Origin: Cydia pomonella
Lineage: Eukaryota > Arthropoda > Insecta > Lepidoptera > Tortricidae
Direction of reading: 5' to 3'
Assembly (NCBI RefSeq): GCF_033807575.1
Contig: NC_084710.1
Location: forward strand, 21,680,357 to 21,744,356
Length of the DNA stretch: 64,000 nucleotides
The notes beneath the pieces were generated by a model. The model was not told the DNA's origin, did no database searches, and saw only the letters and a list, made by a program, of their open reading frames with translations. Each line of letters begins with the position of its first letter. The stretch's first letter is position 1. Positions 21,158-32,156 of this stretch are shown piece after piece. The translations under genes were made by a program, and so were the position numbers.

Positions 21158-21548
21158 TAGTTTGTAGCCTAACTTCGAAGCAGTAGGTTCCAGGTTGGAA
21201 TCCTGGCAGGTAAGGGAATGAAGCGAAGCCGGCAGGCCAAAGGCCTGACGGCGAAGTGCCAAGGTTTGCGAAGGCCGAAGGCCGAGCTTAGTGTAGGGCC
21301 GAAAGCACGAAGAGTTACATGAGAGGGTCGCTAGCGTAGCGGGGAAATGGCTTAAACACGACCAAATACTACTCAAGTGTTTAGCACAAATATTTGTTCC
21401 TGAAATAAAGATGTCTTTTATGCATGTAAGTATTTATATCTAAATATATATATAATTATATTATAGATATCGTCATCTAGTAAACACAGTACAAGCCATA
21501 CTGAGCTTACTGTGGGACTATGTTGATCCGTGTAAAATTGTACTAGAT
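21158..21548 (+). mobile_element. SINE family A-related copy with a GC-rich insertion
   Basis: The head has a recognisable B box-like 'GGTTGGAATCCTGGCAGGTAAG'-type stretch at about 21190. The tail 'GAGCTTACTGTGGGAC' and 'GTGTAAAATTGTACTAG' (21498-21545) matches the SINE body. Between them, 21210-21355 is foreign and GC-rich with internal palindromes. Confidence 0.6.
21210..21355. repeat. GC-rich palindromic insertion inside SINE
   Basis: Contains GGCAGGCCAAAGGCCTGACG (hairpin GGCAGGCC/GGCCTG), GAAGGCCGAAGGCC, and CGCTAGCGTAGCG. These patterns resemble palindromic insertion clusters rather than coding DNA. Family unknown. Confidence 0.55.
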
Positions 21549-21822
21549 AAAAATAAAATAAAGGCTATTTTCCCTCGATTTACTTTGATCCGAACTGTAA
21601 TCGACACCGTGTGCAGGAATATATTTTTATCAAACATTCGACCAAATAAAATAGGGATCGTTTACTCGCCCCAAGGCTTATCCCGCTAACGAGTAAATCC
21701 AATTATAATAGTGCCCTCATTAGTGCGTCCATGTAAGTTGGTCAGTCTCTGTGCGAGTGGGAAAGAAACAACGATGAATCACAGCTCATGACTACTGAAT
21801 AACTATTTACTATAAGGTGGCT

Positions 21823-22069
21823 CAGTGGGGCGAAGATGGTCAGCTCTTTTGTCACCATGCCTGTCACGTTCTAACAAGCATGTAAGCGCTAAAGTGACGA
21901 GCATAGTGACAAGTGATAAAAATGGAACCATGCTGCCACCGCAGTAAGGCTAAGATGGTCGGCTCTTTATCATTTGTCACCACTCCTGTCACGTTCTAAC
22001 AAGTATGTAAGCGCGAAAGTGACGAGCATAGTGACAAGTGATAAAATTCGAGCCATGCTGCCACCGCTG
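21823..22069. repeat. Two adjacent foldback MITEs (family P)
   Basis: Unit 1 is 21823-21943 and unit 2 is 21945-22069. Each has 'GATGGTC(A/G)GCTCTTT', 'CCTGTCACGTTCTAACAAG' and 'AGTGACAAGTGATAAAA', ending 'CATGCTGCCACCGC'. Arms pair around a central 'CATGTAAGCGC'. The same family recurs at 22180, 24181, 24621, 24748, 40081 and 40210. Confidence 0.85.
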
Positions 22070-22179
22070 TTTTTTTAACTATGAAGTACGAAGTATGTGC
22101 AATAGTCGTGCATAGATTACGATTAAATACCAGACTCTGACTGCTATTTCTGACCTTTGTATTGCTTCAATATCCAAAC

Positions 22180-22308
22180 CAGCGTCTGTAGCACGGGCGC
22201 ATTTTCATCACTTGTCACTATGCCTGTCACTTTCGCACTTACATACTTGTTAGAACGTGATAGGAATAGAGACAAGTGATAAAAATGCGACCGTGCTACA
22301 ACCGCTGA
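22180..22308. repeat. Foldback MITE, family P
   Basis: Ends 'CCAGCGTCTGTAGCAC' and 'GTGCTACAACCGCTG' are inverted. The core has 'CACTTGTCACTATGCCTGTC' and 'GTTAGAACGTGATAGG'. Confidence 0.8.
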
Positions 22309-22312
22309 TCGA

Positions 22313-22504
22313 CTAATACACTACCATTGATAAGAGCTTGTCTACTCTATTTCCAAAGTCGTGTAAGATATTTTTGCACCTCTCGTCCTGTATAATATTA
22401 CTGCAGGCGAACATGCCTATAAAATAAAACAACGGAGATAAAAACCCCATAAGAAATAACAATAGCTTTCTCAGTAAACGTCTGGTTGGTTTTGACCATG
22501 ACAT
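22313..22504 (-). other. Small open frame, 63 codons, uncertain
   Basis: ATG-initiated on the minus strand, with a hydrophobic stretch LLLFLMGFLSPLFYFIGMFA (residues about 14-33) that could be a membrane segment, preceded by basic KPTRRLLRK. There is no known family and no neighbouring gene parts. It abuts a MITE on one side. It may be chance. Confidence 0.15.
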
Positions 22505-22815
22505 GAAGGATGAATGATGAGAGAAAAATATACTTATTCTAGTATAGGATCGACGTTAAAGAACATATACAATATTGCACCTTATACGGTTGTAATAAAG
22601 TGCATAATATTACCATATCTTTGCGTTCGAACTACGACGACGTATGCTCACAGTAGTATTTCGTTGAACAAATATTTGGCTCGATTTTTAGTTTGTTGTA
22701 TTTTTTTTTTGTTTAGTTTGTTAAAATTTGATACATTTGAAGAGCTCCTCGTTCTGGGTGGAATACATAAAAAATTCCAATCAGACACAAAAAATGTGTA
22801 TGTAATTTTACTTAG

Positions 22816-22951
22816 GTCTGATTTTTCAAACGTCAGATTAAATTATCTGTGAGATAAAGATAACACTTGCTTCTCCTTGCTTGTGAAAGAAAGGGAGCGT
22901 GTTATCTCTATCTGACAGCTAAATTTTATTCTGATGTTAGAAAAATCTGAC
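22816..22951. repeat. Foldback MITE (136 bp)
   Basis: Left 'GTCTGATTTTTCAAACGTCAG' region pairs with right 'CTGATGTTAGAAAAATCTGAC'. Inner arms 'GAGATAAAGATAACAC' and 'GTGTTATCTCTATCT' also pair. A TA on both sides may be the target duplication. Confidence 0.75.
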
Positions 22952-22954
22952 TAT

Positions 22955-23317
22955 AGAGTTGTAAAATTTTATCAAATTCTGGCGAAAAGAAACTAGGTTC
23001 ATAATAATAAAAGTCCGCCCATGATTTTTTGTTACTTTATTTTTTGAAGAATCATTTTTTCAATTTCTACGATATTTAATATGAGAAAAAGGGGCGATAG
23101 GCAAGTTTGGAATCCTCCACCCAAATGATATTAAATATGCCACATAACTCAAGTGACATAAGTTATTAAATGTTTACTTAATAACTTTTATATTATTGAT
23201 ATCAAAATTTTATCGATATTTGGAAAAATTATACTAAACAGAAGTTACAGAATTAAATCCAATAATCTTATCTCTTAGATGTAGTCACTTTTAAAATTAT
23301 AATTATTATTTTTTACA
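22955..23317. other. No recognisable feature
   Basis: AT-rich DNA. Confidence 0.6.
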
Positions 23318-23692
23318 CTACGTCGGTGGCAAACAAGCATACGGCCTGCCTGATGGTAAACAGTATCCGTAGCCTATGTACGCCTGCAACTCCAGAGGAG
23401 TTACATGCGCGTTGCCGACCCTAACCCCCTCCCACCCTCGTTGAGCTCTGGCAACCTTACTCACCGGCAGGAACACAACACTATGAGGGTCTAGTGTTAT
23501 TTGGCTGCGATTTTCTGTAAGGTGGAGGTACTTCCCCAGTTGCGCTCTGCTCTAGATCTGGAATGACATCCGCTGTGCTGTGCCCTACCACACAGAGCGA
23601 GATGACATTCACAATGCCCATACCTCTCTTGTGGACGTAGTTTAAGGACATACCCGGGTCCAATACATTATAAATATACAAAACATACTTCA
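23318..23692 (-). repeat. LINE 3'-end copy, longer variant
   Basis: Tail 'GGTGGCAAACAAGCATACGG' then 'TGTACGCCTGCAACTCCAG', 'CACCGGCAGGAACACAACAC' and a further 190 bp toward 23692. On the minus strand that part includes an open frame (70 codons, 23481-23693) with HKRGMGIVNVISLCVVGHST. It extends the shorter copies at 2339, 54838 and 57183. Confidence 0.7.
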
Positions 23693-23919
23693 AGGAGATC
23701 CAAAAATATAAGGCAATTAGAGAGGAAAATGAAAATAAAATAATATAATAATATCTTACTCGTGCCGCATAATATAAATTTATAAGGTATTACTTAATGA
23801 ATGGAAACCAGAATAATTAATCATCAATTAATTTACAGTCAAGTACTTTTAAAGTGAATTGTTGATCATAAATAAAGCAATAATTTTGACTAATAGGCAA
23901 TACAGTTGAATTAAGATAT
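23693..23919. other. No recognisable feature
   Basis: AT-rich DNA. Confidence 0.5.
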
Positions 23920-24165
23920 AGATTAAGGATTTTTCCAGAGACGCTGGCCACTACGTGACTTGGTTTATTTATAGACATACATACTGACAGACATTAAAAA
24001 TTTAAAGGAAACTTGCGAAATTTATCTGTTAATAAAAAACTACTTATTTCTTTTTTTTTTCGCAAAGATATAAAAAGAAATAACAAGTCGTGGACAGAAA
24101 ACACAATATTTTTAATATATTTACCGTCATTTCGACCCTATGAAAAAAAAAATTGGTTAAAATTG
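23920..24165. repeat. Fragment of the repeat seen at 62074-62557
   Basis: 'GCTGGCCACTACGTGACTTG' resembles 'GCTACCACTATGTGACGTGG' at 62250. 'GAAATAACAAGTCGTGGACAG' resembles 'GAAATAACGCGTCGTATG' at 62390. Termini are not seen. Confidence 0.5.
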
Positions 24166-24180
24166 GCTTATTTTTGGACA

Positions 24181-24308
24181 CCTGCGGTGGCAGCACGGTT
24201 CCATTTTTATCACTTGTCACTATGCCCGTCACTTTCGCGCTTACATACTTGTTAGAACGTGACAGGCATGGTGACAAATGATAAAGAGCCGACCATCTTA
24301 GCCCTACT
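24181..24308. repeat. Foldback MITE, family P
   Basis: 'CTGCGGTGGCAGCACGGTTC' at left, 'GAGCCGACCATCTTAGCCCT' at right, and core 'TACTTGTTAGAACGTGACAG'. Confidence 0.85.
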
Positions 24309-24430
24309 GTCTATTATATTAAGGGTTAAAATTGTTTTTCTAATCTGACACTGACGGGCGGAAGATATTCCAGTACATAATAAACTAATTCGCTGAACGT
24401 GTTTTATCACATATGTATCTCACATCTGAG

Positions 24431-24525
24431 GGCCTACTGCGAACATCGAAGTCCAAAAAATTCGGGCATCTTTCTCTTTTACTCCAGTTAAGACTAGTAA
24501 GTAAGTAAGTAAGTAAGTAAATATT
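24431..24525. repeat. MITE-end fragment plus (GTAA)n microsatellite
   Basis: 'GGGCCTACTGCGAACATCG' resembles the 16123 family terminus. A (GTAA)6-type run at about 24496-24520 is followed by 'ATTCTTTATTGCACC', possibly a LINE tail reading on the minus strand. Confidence 0.5.
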
Positions 24526-24620
24526 CTTTATTGCACCAACAATTATACATACTAGGTAATTAGGGTAACAGAGATAGTTGCTCAAATTTTACGTTCTTCG
24601 ATTTTCTCGGTTATAGCAGC

Positions 24621-24890
24621 CCTGGAGGGCTAAGACGGTCGGCTCTTTATCATTTGTCACCATAGCTGTCACGTTCTAACAAGTATGTAAGCACGAAAGT
24701 GACGGGCATAGTGACAAGTGATAAAAATGGAACCATGATACCGCTGCTGGAGGGCTAAGATGGTCGGCGTTTTATCATTTGTCATCATGCCTGTCACTTT
24801 CTAACAAGTATATAAGCTCGAGTTATATATAAGTATATAAGTTACGGGCATAGTGACAAGTGATAGAAATGGAACCATGCTGCCACCGCT
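24621..24890. repeat. Two adjacent foldback MITEs, family P
   Basis: Units 24621-24747 and 24748-24890 share 'GGAGGGCTAAGA(C/T)GGTCGGC' starts. The second has a local duplication 'AAGTATATAAG' in its centre. Confidence 0.85.
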
Positions 24891-24968
24891 AATATATGAG
24901 GCAATTTTAAGAAATGGCGCCCACGTTGAAATAACGATACAAAATCCCGGTGTCACATGAGTGTAAAA

Positions 24969-25443
24969 AGATATAAGGATCTAAAAATAAAACATTGAGG
25001 GCAGAGGGTGTGTGTTATATTTTCCCTAGCTGGTTATTAAAAACTTTACATGGATGAATAATACATAAAATGTAAATAGGTTAGGTATTATCGCCATCCC
25101 GCTACGCCATAAGCCATCCGACACCAGTACCCTTTCTACACGCTGGCGCATCTTACTGGGCCAGTATGATGGCCCAACGTATATAGGAGCCATAACTTAC
25201 GGACTTACATAATATATAACAGTCCATCCTCCATACCATAGCAGTATAATCTAAAATACAGCCTAGGGATCTGATGATCAAAATTTTAAACAGAAGTATA
25301 TTTTATTTGCAGAGTATCTGAGATATACGGATCTAAAAATAAAACATTGAGGGCAGAGGGTGTGTGTTATATTTTCCCGCGCTGGTTATTAAAAACTTTA
25401 CATGGATGAATAATACATAAAATGTAAATAGGTTAGGTATTAT
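24969..25443. repeat. Direct duplication (about 124 bp) 351 bp apart
   Basis: 24969-25092 and 25320-25443 are nearly identical ('GGATCTAAAAATAAAACATT', 'GAGGGCAGAGGGTGTGTG', 'TAAATAGGTTAGGTATTAT'); the clearest difference is CCCTAGC versus CCCGCGC. The first copy is followed by a MITE fragment of family G (25093-25199). The second is followed by a LINE-type tail. Confidence 0.85.
25093..25199. repeat. MITE fragment, family G
   Basis: 'CGCCATCCCGCTACGCCATA', 'AGCCATCCGACACCAGTACC' and 'GGAGCCATAACTTA' match the right part of 56210-56486. Confidence 0.75.
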
Positions 25444-25525
25444 ATGTTGTTTGTGTTTCTGTTTTCTTTTGTTTTATTGAAGTGTGCAATAAAGATTATT
25501 TGTATTGTATTGTATTATTTGGTAG
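25444..25525 (+). repeat. LINE 3' end with TGTAT-type tail
   Basis: 'GAAGTGTGCAATAAAGATTA' then a (TTGTA)n tail. Same end as 29838-29910. Confidence 0.6.
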
Positions 25526-25663
25526 TCAACTCTAAGGGCGACCAGTACGTGATCACGGTATAACGAGAGAGATGATATTTTCATTAATACCTGTCTTCTA
25601 TAGCCCGTCTTAAAAACCGCATTTCGAAAAGGGTAACTGACATGACGTATTAAGATCTTTTTG

Positions 25664-25833
25664 AACCCCTAGTGTAAATTTATTCGATAGCGTGACGTGA
25701 CGTACCCGTTTGCGTTAAGTCTCATTTTGTATGGGATTTAGAAACAGCGCGCCAAGAGGGACGTTTTGGAAACTCAAAATCCCATACGCGTACGTCACGT
25801 TTCGCTATCGAATGAATTTACACTAGGGGTACT
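25664..25833. mobile_element. Foldback MITE, family C (copy 1)
   Basis: Termini 'CCCCTAGTGTAAATTTATTC' and 'AATTTACACTAGGGGTACTG'. Inner arms 'GTGACGTACCCG' and 'CGCGTACGTCAC'. The asymmetric centre has 'GCGCGCCAAGAGGGACGTTT'. Confidence 0.85.
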
Positions 25834-25855
25834 GAACAAAAAAAAATACTTTGAT

Positions 25856-26082
25856 AAATATTAAATTAAAATTTAAAAAACCCCCACAACGCAAGAAAGC
25901 TCTTCAAACTGCTGGATCGATTTTTATCAAACATTGCTAAGAACCACCGCAACGAAACTTGCTTTCACGTTAAAAAACCACATTGAAATCGGTCCATCCG
26001 TTTGAGAGGTACGATGCCACAAACAGACATTGGTGTCAAAAGTATACGTTTGACACCCCTCTTTTTGCGTCGGGTTAAAAAC
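25856..26082. repeat. Dispersed repeat with 'TTTTTGCGTCGGGTTAAAAA' end
   Basis: 'AACCCCCACAACGCAAG'-like start and 'GACACCCCTCTTTTTGCGTC' end. From memory this resembles a repeat common in moth genomes; the class is unknown to me. Confidence 0.45.
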
Positions 26083-26365
26083 TAACATAATTCCATCTGT
26101 CCAGATAAATGTTCATTTAAATCAGTACAAATTCCAGTAAACGGAGAGTATAATTACCCAGATAGCATAAATGGGCATCAATCTGCATTGCATCAAATGG
26201 ACCGAGTATAAATTACATACGTTGAATCAATCCGGCGACAGAATAGACATCATTGTTCTGCGTTGAACATAATCGGCAATTGTCAACATCTATTCCCACC
26301 CTTACCATAGTAATATGAGTATATCATTTATTCTCAGGCAAGTAAAGCCCCATAGATACATAATA
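26083..26365. other. No recognisable feature
   Basis: AT-rich DNA. Confidence 0.5.
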
Positions 26366-26545
26366 GCTCCTTTACACGATGGGCCAGCGATGGACCAGCG
26401 AGATGGCCATCCAATGGTAAAGAGCACACCTTTGATGTGCTGACGAAAAACCAACACCGTGGCCATCCCATCGCCATCCCGCCGCGTCATAAGCCATCCG
26501 ACACCAATACCCTCTCTACACGCTGGCCCATCTTTGGATCAGGAC
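26366..26545. repeat. MITE, family G, right end missing
   Basis: 'GCTCCTTTACACGATGGGCC' start, 'GAAAAACCAACACCGTGGCC' core, 'ACACGCTGGCCCATCTT', then unrelated sequence. Compare 56210-56486. Confidence 0.8.
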
Positions 26546-27049
26546 ATCAGTTGACACATATTTGGTTCTTGATTCGTTATTTTTCTGTGTACGCAGTCGC
26601 TAGCGAGCACTTGTGGTACGGGTATCATGCGATTATCAGAAATGCCAATGTCAGGCGTATGGAAACAGAGTTGTATAAATGCTTCCTGTTTCAGGAATTG
26701 TATCGTAAATGTTACAACATTAAAAAGGCTTATGTTATTTATATTATATATATGCTTCCGCAACATAGGAATTATACCTGGAATGTAACGCTAGGCAGAG
26801 ACCACGGATTTCCACTTGCTACGATCCTGACACCTATACCTATTTCGCTTCCTTCACTTTCATAACATTCCTCATACGACGAAAAAACTACAAAAACTAC
26901 GAATAATTTGCAGAAAGTTCTCTACATATGTTAATCATTTTTTGAAAACATGTAAAAACCATTGGAAATGCTGTTTTCATTACTTGATATTTCATGTCTA
27001 CGCTTGAAAAATGTACTTACAGTGTCTTCCTCCATTAGCATATTCAAAA
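26546..27049. other. No supported gene
   Basis: An open frame of 142 codons (26437-26865) runs from the MITE into this region without a domain and is not called. 26770-26865 resembles 1030-1165. Confidence 0.4.
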
Positions 27050-27300
27050 ATATTTAAAATTCTCTGTCGGAATCACATATCTACAATGACGCTTATAATC
27101 GTAGTATGCATAAGGGACGCCATCACGTATTGAACATTTCATAAGTGCGAAAGAGGCAGACTACAAATTAACCATGACCACGTTTGAGCATCATAGCGGC
27201 TGTTAATGGCCGCTTGAATGTACCAAATCGTTAGGTTAGCGGACTGGAAAATTCGAAAAGCTGTATACGGGAGATACGGTGGGTGATTATATCTTGGAAT
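27050..27300. repeat. Unnamed repeat shared with 58480-58600
   Basis: 'CATCACGTATTGAACATT' and 'GTTAGGTTAGCGGACTGGAA' parallel 'CATCACGTAAACGAACATTA' and 'GTTAGGTTAGTGGGCTGGAA' at 58490-58570. Confidence 0.5.
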
Positions 27301-28921
27301 ATATTGTTACAAAATCAAATAATTTACCTACGCAATCACAAATTATTTCTGAATTCAACACTTCACATTCCGATTTGGTCGCATTTTTGATAGTTTTGTT
27401 ATTTGATAGGTAACCTTTTCCATTGTAGATTTAATTATGGTCGAAATGCTCTTGATTTGAAATGCTTTATTTAATTTGCAAGCGCGTTTGATATTGAAAT
27501 TAAATCCGTATAACATTCTGCGTATCCAAATACCCTATTTACCGACCATTATATGAACGAGCAAATGATCAAACCGCGTACATTATGTCCTCCATCGTTG
27601 ACAGTCAACCAATTCGCAACCCTATTGCAACGAGATAAGAACAATTAATTATGTTACACATAATCTACCTCATTATCGTGTTAACTACTGTAATATTAAC
27701 AGGACGATACTGTCCAATGTGATGTGCTCTGTGAATCTCGTTCATGTATCTGTTTGGATTTGATTTCATTTATGCGAATTTAAACTTTATTTAAAATGAG
27801 TTATGGTTTCATTTGGAATAATCTCTAATGAGATATGTCATATGAGTTTCAAATCCTTCCGTCATGTTTTGAAATGAATAGTGCGGTTGAAGTATGGATT
27901 CAACAAATGATTTAACAATAATAGAGAACCAGTAACTACAAAAATAAAAACGTAGAAACGTAATAAAGATAAATTTTAAACGGGAGTTTTGGATCACATT
28001 TCTGATAATCGATGACAAAATGGGTTTTTAGCAAACTTACGAAACTGATTTTCGTATACCGCCACTTCGTATGCAAAATGTTAATACCATCGTAAAAACG
28101 TAAAACCTTAGGTCCCGTAGATTCGTGTTTCGCTCTCTTTCACTGAGTGTAAGTGTAAGCGAAACAGATGTGTATTGTCGTGCTCGGGATCGCGGATATC
28201 ATGTTTTGTAAGTTTTGACAGCGAATTTTTAGAAGCAATTTTCATATTTTTAACTTTTATGCATAAATTGTTACAATTTTTAAAGTGAGTTTTAGACCTG
28301 TTCGTGATTTTTTCTATAGCGCGTATGTCAAAAAATCTGGATTCAAATCGATGAAGTCACTAGAAATAATCCTCCAGATTATTAAGTATATTTTTGATAA
28401 CCATATTGTGACCTAAAAAGAAAATTTTTTCAGAAACTCCGCCAAGCCACATATTTTGATTAAGATATAGAGTTTGTGAACTTAGTCCTTGTAGAGTTAG
28501 AATTAGACGTTGGCTCTACATGAGATCTGATAACTTTTTGACAATGCGAGGCTTATGGTTTCGTCTTGGCATGTCTTATTTTACATACAAGAAAATGTTT
28601 TTAGTATAATTTCTTCCAATTAATGCTCAATTCACTACAATCAATTCAGGTTACACATCCACACGAGTTAGAAATACATCTTGAGATCCCAATTCGTTCA
28701 TAAAGGTCAATTTACTAAATGATTTCCCCTTAGACCAGCAACGAGCCACTACCGCCAGCGATAATGAGTTTTGTAGGTCAACCCATATATTACTGTTGTT
28801 AACGACTTCTGGAAGGTTACCCCAAGCATTTTGGCTTGAGGATATTATAAGGAAGATGTATGGCTTTTGTATGTGTTCCTGTGGCTTTTACCCGTGTTTT
28901 AGTGTGAAACTTTAGAGACGT
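27301..28921. other. No recognisable feature
   Basis: A 1.6-kb AT-rich stretch with no ORF, repeat terminus or RNA gene that I can support. Confidence 0.6.
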
Positions 28922-29116
28922 CAGTACCCCTAGTGTAAATATTTTCGACAGCGAAACGTGACGTACGCGTTTGCGTTAAGTGTCATTTTGTATGAGATTT
29001 TTGACTTTCCAAAACGTCCCGCTTGGCGCGCTGTTCAAAAACCCATACAAAATGAGACTTAACGCAAACGCGTACGTCACGTTTCGCTATTGACTCAATT
29101 TACACTAGGGGTACTG
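28922..29116. mobile_element. Foldback MITE, family C (copy 2)
   Basis: 195 bp. Ends 'CAGTACCCCTAGTGTAAAT' and 'TTTACACTAGGGGTACTG'. Its asymmetric centre ('GTCCCGCTTGGCGCGCTG') is in the opposite orientation to copies 1, 3 and 4. Confidence 0.9.
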
Positions 29117-29837
29117 AATATAGTCTGTGTCTGTACTTAACGTTTAAGAATTTAAGCTTGCAACATAAACCTACCTAAATCCAATTCGTGTAGGTAGTGT
29201 TCTCAAGATGAATTACGTTTACGATTTAATGATAGTGGACAGCAGAGTAAAATCCAGGCGAGGCAAGGCATCAGAGAGGAATATATCAACTTTTATACTA
29301 TCTTTGACGGTATGTATAGGTACCAAAAAGGTACAAAAGTGCGACTCTGTCCGTACGCCCGTCCGTCTGTCACATTGCTAAATATCACGAGAAGTACTTA
29401 AGCTATCGAATTAATTAAATTCTTTTTTTTTTAATTAATGAACACCTAATTATAATTCTAATTATAGTCATCATTATCCATTGCACATTCATATCCATTT
29501 TAGATCTATGATTTAATTGCTAGAGCTATTTCTGAGTATCTCTGTCTTGGGACTTTTTTTGACATCCTGACAAACGATGTTACCCTTTTTATTCGGTTAA
29601 CGTAAGTTTTTAGCTCCTATCTCTTCCTTCTTCCCTTTATCCAGTAAATGGGAATCTAAACGTCTTTATCTTTCTACTTTCAACAGTGTTTAGTACCTGT
29701 GGATTGTCCATATTAAATCACATCGACCATATAGCATACAAGCCAATTTGGGTTTGGTAATTTCTTTTTAATTCCGCTACCTAAAGGTTGTCTGGAAGAG
29801 ATTGCTTTTTAGCGATAAGACCGCCTGTTGTTTACCT
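29117..29837. other. No supported gene
   Basis: Possible old GGGTTCCG-repeat piece near 29345-29390 ('GTCCGTACGCCCGTCCGTCT'). Confidence 0.45.
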
Positions 29838-29910
29838 CTTCTTTATGTGTTGTATTATTTGTACTATTTATTGAGGTGTGCAATAAAGATTATTTGTATT
29901 GTTCTAGATA
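29838..29910 (+). repeat. LINE 3' end
   Basis: 'GAGGTGTGCAATAAAGATTA' and 'TTTGTATTGTT'. Matches 25444-25525. Confidence 0.6.
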
Positions 29911-30127
29911 TATCTATGTAATTCCAGGGCACGTAAGCTATGTGTAATCTGTATGCTAATGCTGATCGGCTGGGTAGTTAAAGCGAGAAACAAATAAACA
30001 AACTCTTTCTTGCATTTATCAGAGGCATTACTGCTCTAATAATCTAGCCTTGCTCTTTGACAAGAGACTGGGTTTTATTCACGTGTTCTTACTCGTAGGT
30101 GTAACGGTCGAGTTCAAAATAGTACAT

Positions 30128-30714
30128 TACGATACAAGTGCGAAAAATAGGAAATTCGAAACGAGTGGCGATAAATTAAAACACGACCGAAGGGAGTGTT
30201 TTAAATCGACACGAGTTGCGAATTACCTATTCGCACATGTATCGTACAACGTTTTACAGTACATATGGCCCTTTAAATGTTCGACACAGTAACGTAATAT
30301 GCTACTTCTCGCACTAGTGCTATAAAGTAGCCCCATATGTACTGTAATAGTATTTTATATAACCGTGATATAATAGAGAACTTTTCAGTTGCCTAAGTAG
30401 GGTACGAGTTTGAAAAACTTGATTATATCACTATTGTATACAATTCTTTTCTACGAGTCATCTTAATAAGACTTTTTTTTACTATAAAACCTAGATAATT
30501 TATGAAAACTGGTAAGTATCTCAGTAGACAAAAATGTAGTACAAAAGACATAAACGCGCGTCTATTGCGGCCCGTTTAGTCTTTCCTATGGGATTGCGGC
30601 GGCACGTGATTGGTCAATTTTTTATAGTTGACTTATTCCCTTCGGTCGTGCTTTAATTTATCACCACTCGTTGCAAATTTCCTATTTTCTGCACTTGTAT
30701 CGTAAATAACTATT
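30128..30714. repeat. Foldback element with about 70-bp arms (587 bp)
   Basis: Left arm 30128-30196 ('TACGATACAAGTGCGAAAAA' ... 'ACACGACCGAAGGGA') pairs with right arm 30646-30714 ('TCCCTTCGGTCGTGC' ... 'GCACTTGTATCGTA'). The interior has 'CGTTTTACAGTACATATGGC' and 'GCACTAGTGCTATAAAG'. A partial second copy lies at 37195-37440. Confidence 0.8.
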
Positions 30715-31114
30715 CTACTCAGAATCACTAGCTGTTTTGTTTCTATAATGGAAGAAAAAAGTATCCCAGGATTTTTATTTCCATTCCGTTACTATTTTTC
30801 ATAGATTATGTATGCCCGTAATGGAACTTGGAAGGAACGAAAATGTATGAAAAAATTGTGTGAGTTATTTTATTTCACCAAGTTCAAATAAACTCGTGAT
30901 TCTAAATAGAAATAACGTGAAAATTCCCACATCTAAAAAGAGTGTATAGTACGTACAACTTAAATAAATGGCCCAACTACCATTGTTTTTTCACCATATT
31001 GACTTGCGAGTTGTACAGGTCCAATGTTTGCATAGGTCGAAGGGTTTTCTTGCTAGACAACGCTACCTTTTGAACACGATACCGTACAGTCAACACAAAA
31101 GTCATCATCATCAT
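30715..31114. other. No recognisable feature
   Basis: AT-rich DNA. Confidence 0.55.
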
Positions 31115-31420
31115 TTAAGATGGCTCTTGTCGGTGGAGTAGACGCCAGTTTTCGCGGTCCTCGGCCAAGTTCTTTAGGTCCCTGTGAGACACGACATTTG
31201 CTTGTACTTTTAGTTGCTGCGTGTAACTTGCTCGTGGTTTTCCTCTTCCTTTTCTACCTTCGATCTTGCCTTCCAAAATAGTTTCAAAGAAAGTGTCGTG
31301 TCTTATCAAGTGACCTATCATTTTGCATCGTCTATTCTCTATGGTCCTCAGTAGGTTTCCCCTCTCTCCAACAATTCGCAGCACTTCCTCGTTCGTTTTT
31401 TTCTCAGTCCAACTTATAAT
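31115..31420 (-). pseudogene. LINE reverse-transcriptase C-terminal fragment (RTE-like)
   Basis: From residue about 21 of the frame starting at 31474 the translation reads SWTEKKTNEEVLRIVGERG, LLRTIENRRCKMIGHLIRHD, ILEGKIEGRKGRGKPRAS and ENWRLLHRQ, ending at a stop at 31115. The series 'NEEVL', 'IGHLIRH', 'EGK.EG.RGRG.PR' is typical of the C-terminal tail of RTE-like and related retrotransposon proteins. The RT core is missing, so this is a 5'-truncated, dead copy. Confidence 0.75.
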
Positions 31421-31671
31421 AACAAAAATGACACAAAAATAACCATGCCATAATGTGATCCGGATTATCCGCACAAGCCTTATCCTCTACCATCAAGTAG
31501 ATAGATAGTAGACAGATGTATCTACTACATACTAGTGCATGCCATAAAAAATATTTGTTTAAATTTGAACTTTATTAGCTGTCAATAGAGTTGAATATTA
31601 GAACTGCCATAATTTGGCTTTGAATGCACTAGAAGCTTAAGAATCGTCGCTGATTTTCGTATGTTTTAATA

Positions 31672-31814
31672 TAGGTACAGTCACATCTTTAACATCGACA
31701 CGATCGAAGTGCCAAAAATATGTTTACACGACCTTATGGCCCATATATTAGGGTAGTGTATACATATTTTTGGCACTTTGTCCGTATCGATATTTTCAGA
31801 CGTGACCGTACCTA
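31672..31814. repeat. Foldback MITE (143 bp)
   Basis: Left arm 'TAGGTACAGTCACATCTTTA' ... 'AGTGCCAAAAATATG' pairs with right 'CATATTTTTGGCACTTTG' ... 'CGTGACCGTACCTA'. Arms are about 57 bp. Confidence 0.85.
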
Positions 31815-31961
31815 TCTTGCGGTCTTCATATGAATTGCTTATAGACGAAGACAACGTTAAGCAACATATTTCCAACCGGATCCATTTGTGTGATTGACAG
31901 ATTATCATTAGTCATAATTTTGAAACCGTCAACTTTTCAGGATTTTCGTAAGGTTATCTTA

Positions 31962-32156
31962 CAGTACCCCTAGTGTAAATAATTTCGATTTCGAAACGTG
32001 ACGTACGCGTTTGCGTTAAGTCTCATTTTGTATGGGTTTTTGAATAGCGCGCCAAGCGGGACGTTTTGGAAAGTCAAAAATCTCATACAAAATGACACTT
32101 AACGCAAACGCGTACGTCACGTTTCGCTGTCGAAAATATTTACACTAGGGGTACTG
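31962..32156. mobile_element. Foldback MITE, family C (copy 3)
   Basis: 195 bp, ends 'CAGTACCCCTAGTGTAAAT' / 'TTTACACTAGGGGTACTG', inner arms 'AACGTGACGTACGCGTTTGC' and complement. Confidence 0.9.

Noticed and set aside
26437..26865. 142-codon ORF
   Set aside because: Its start lies in a family G MITE and the rest has no recognisable protein motif.
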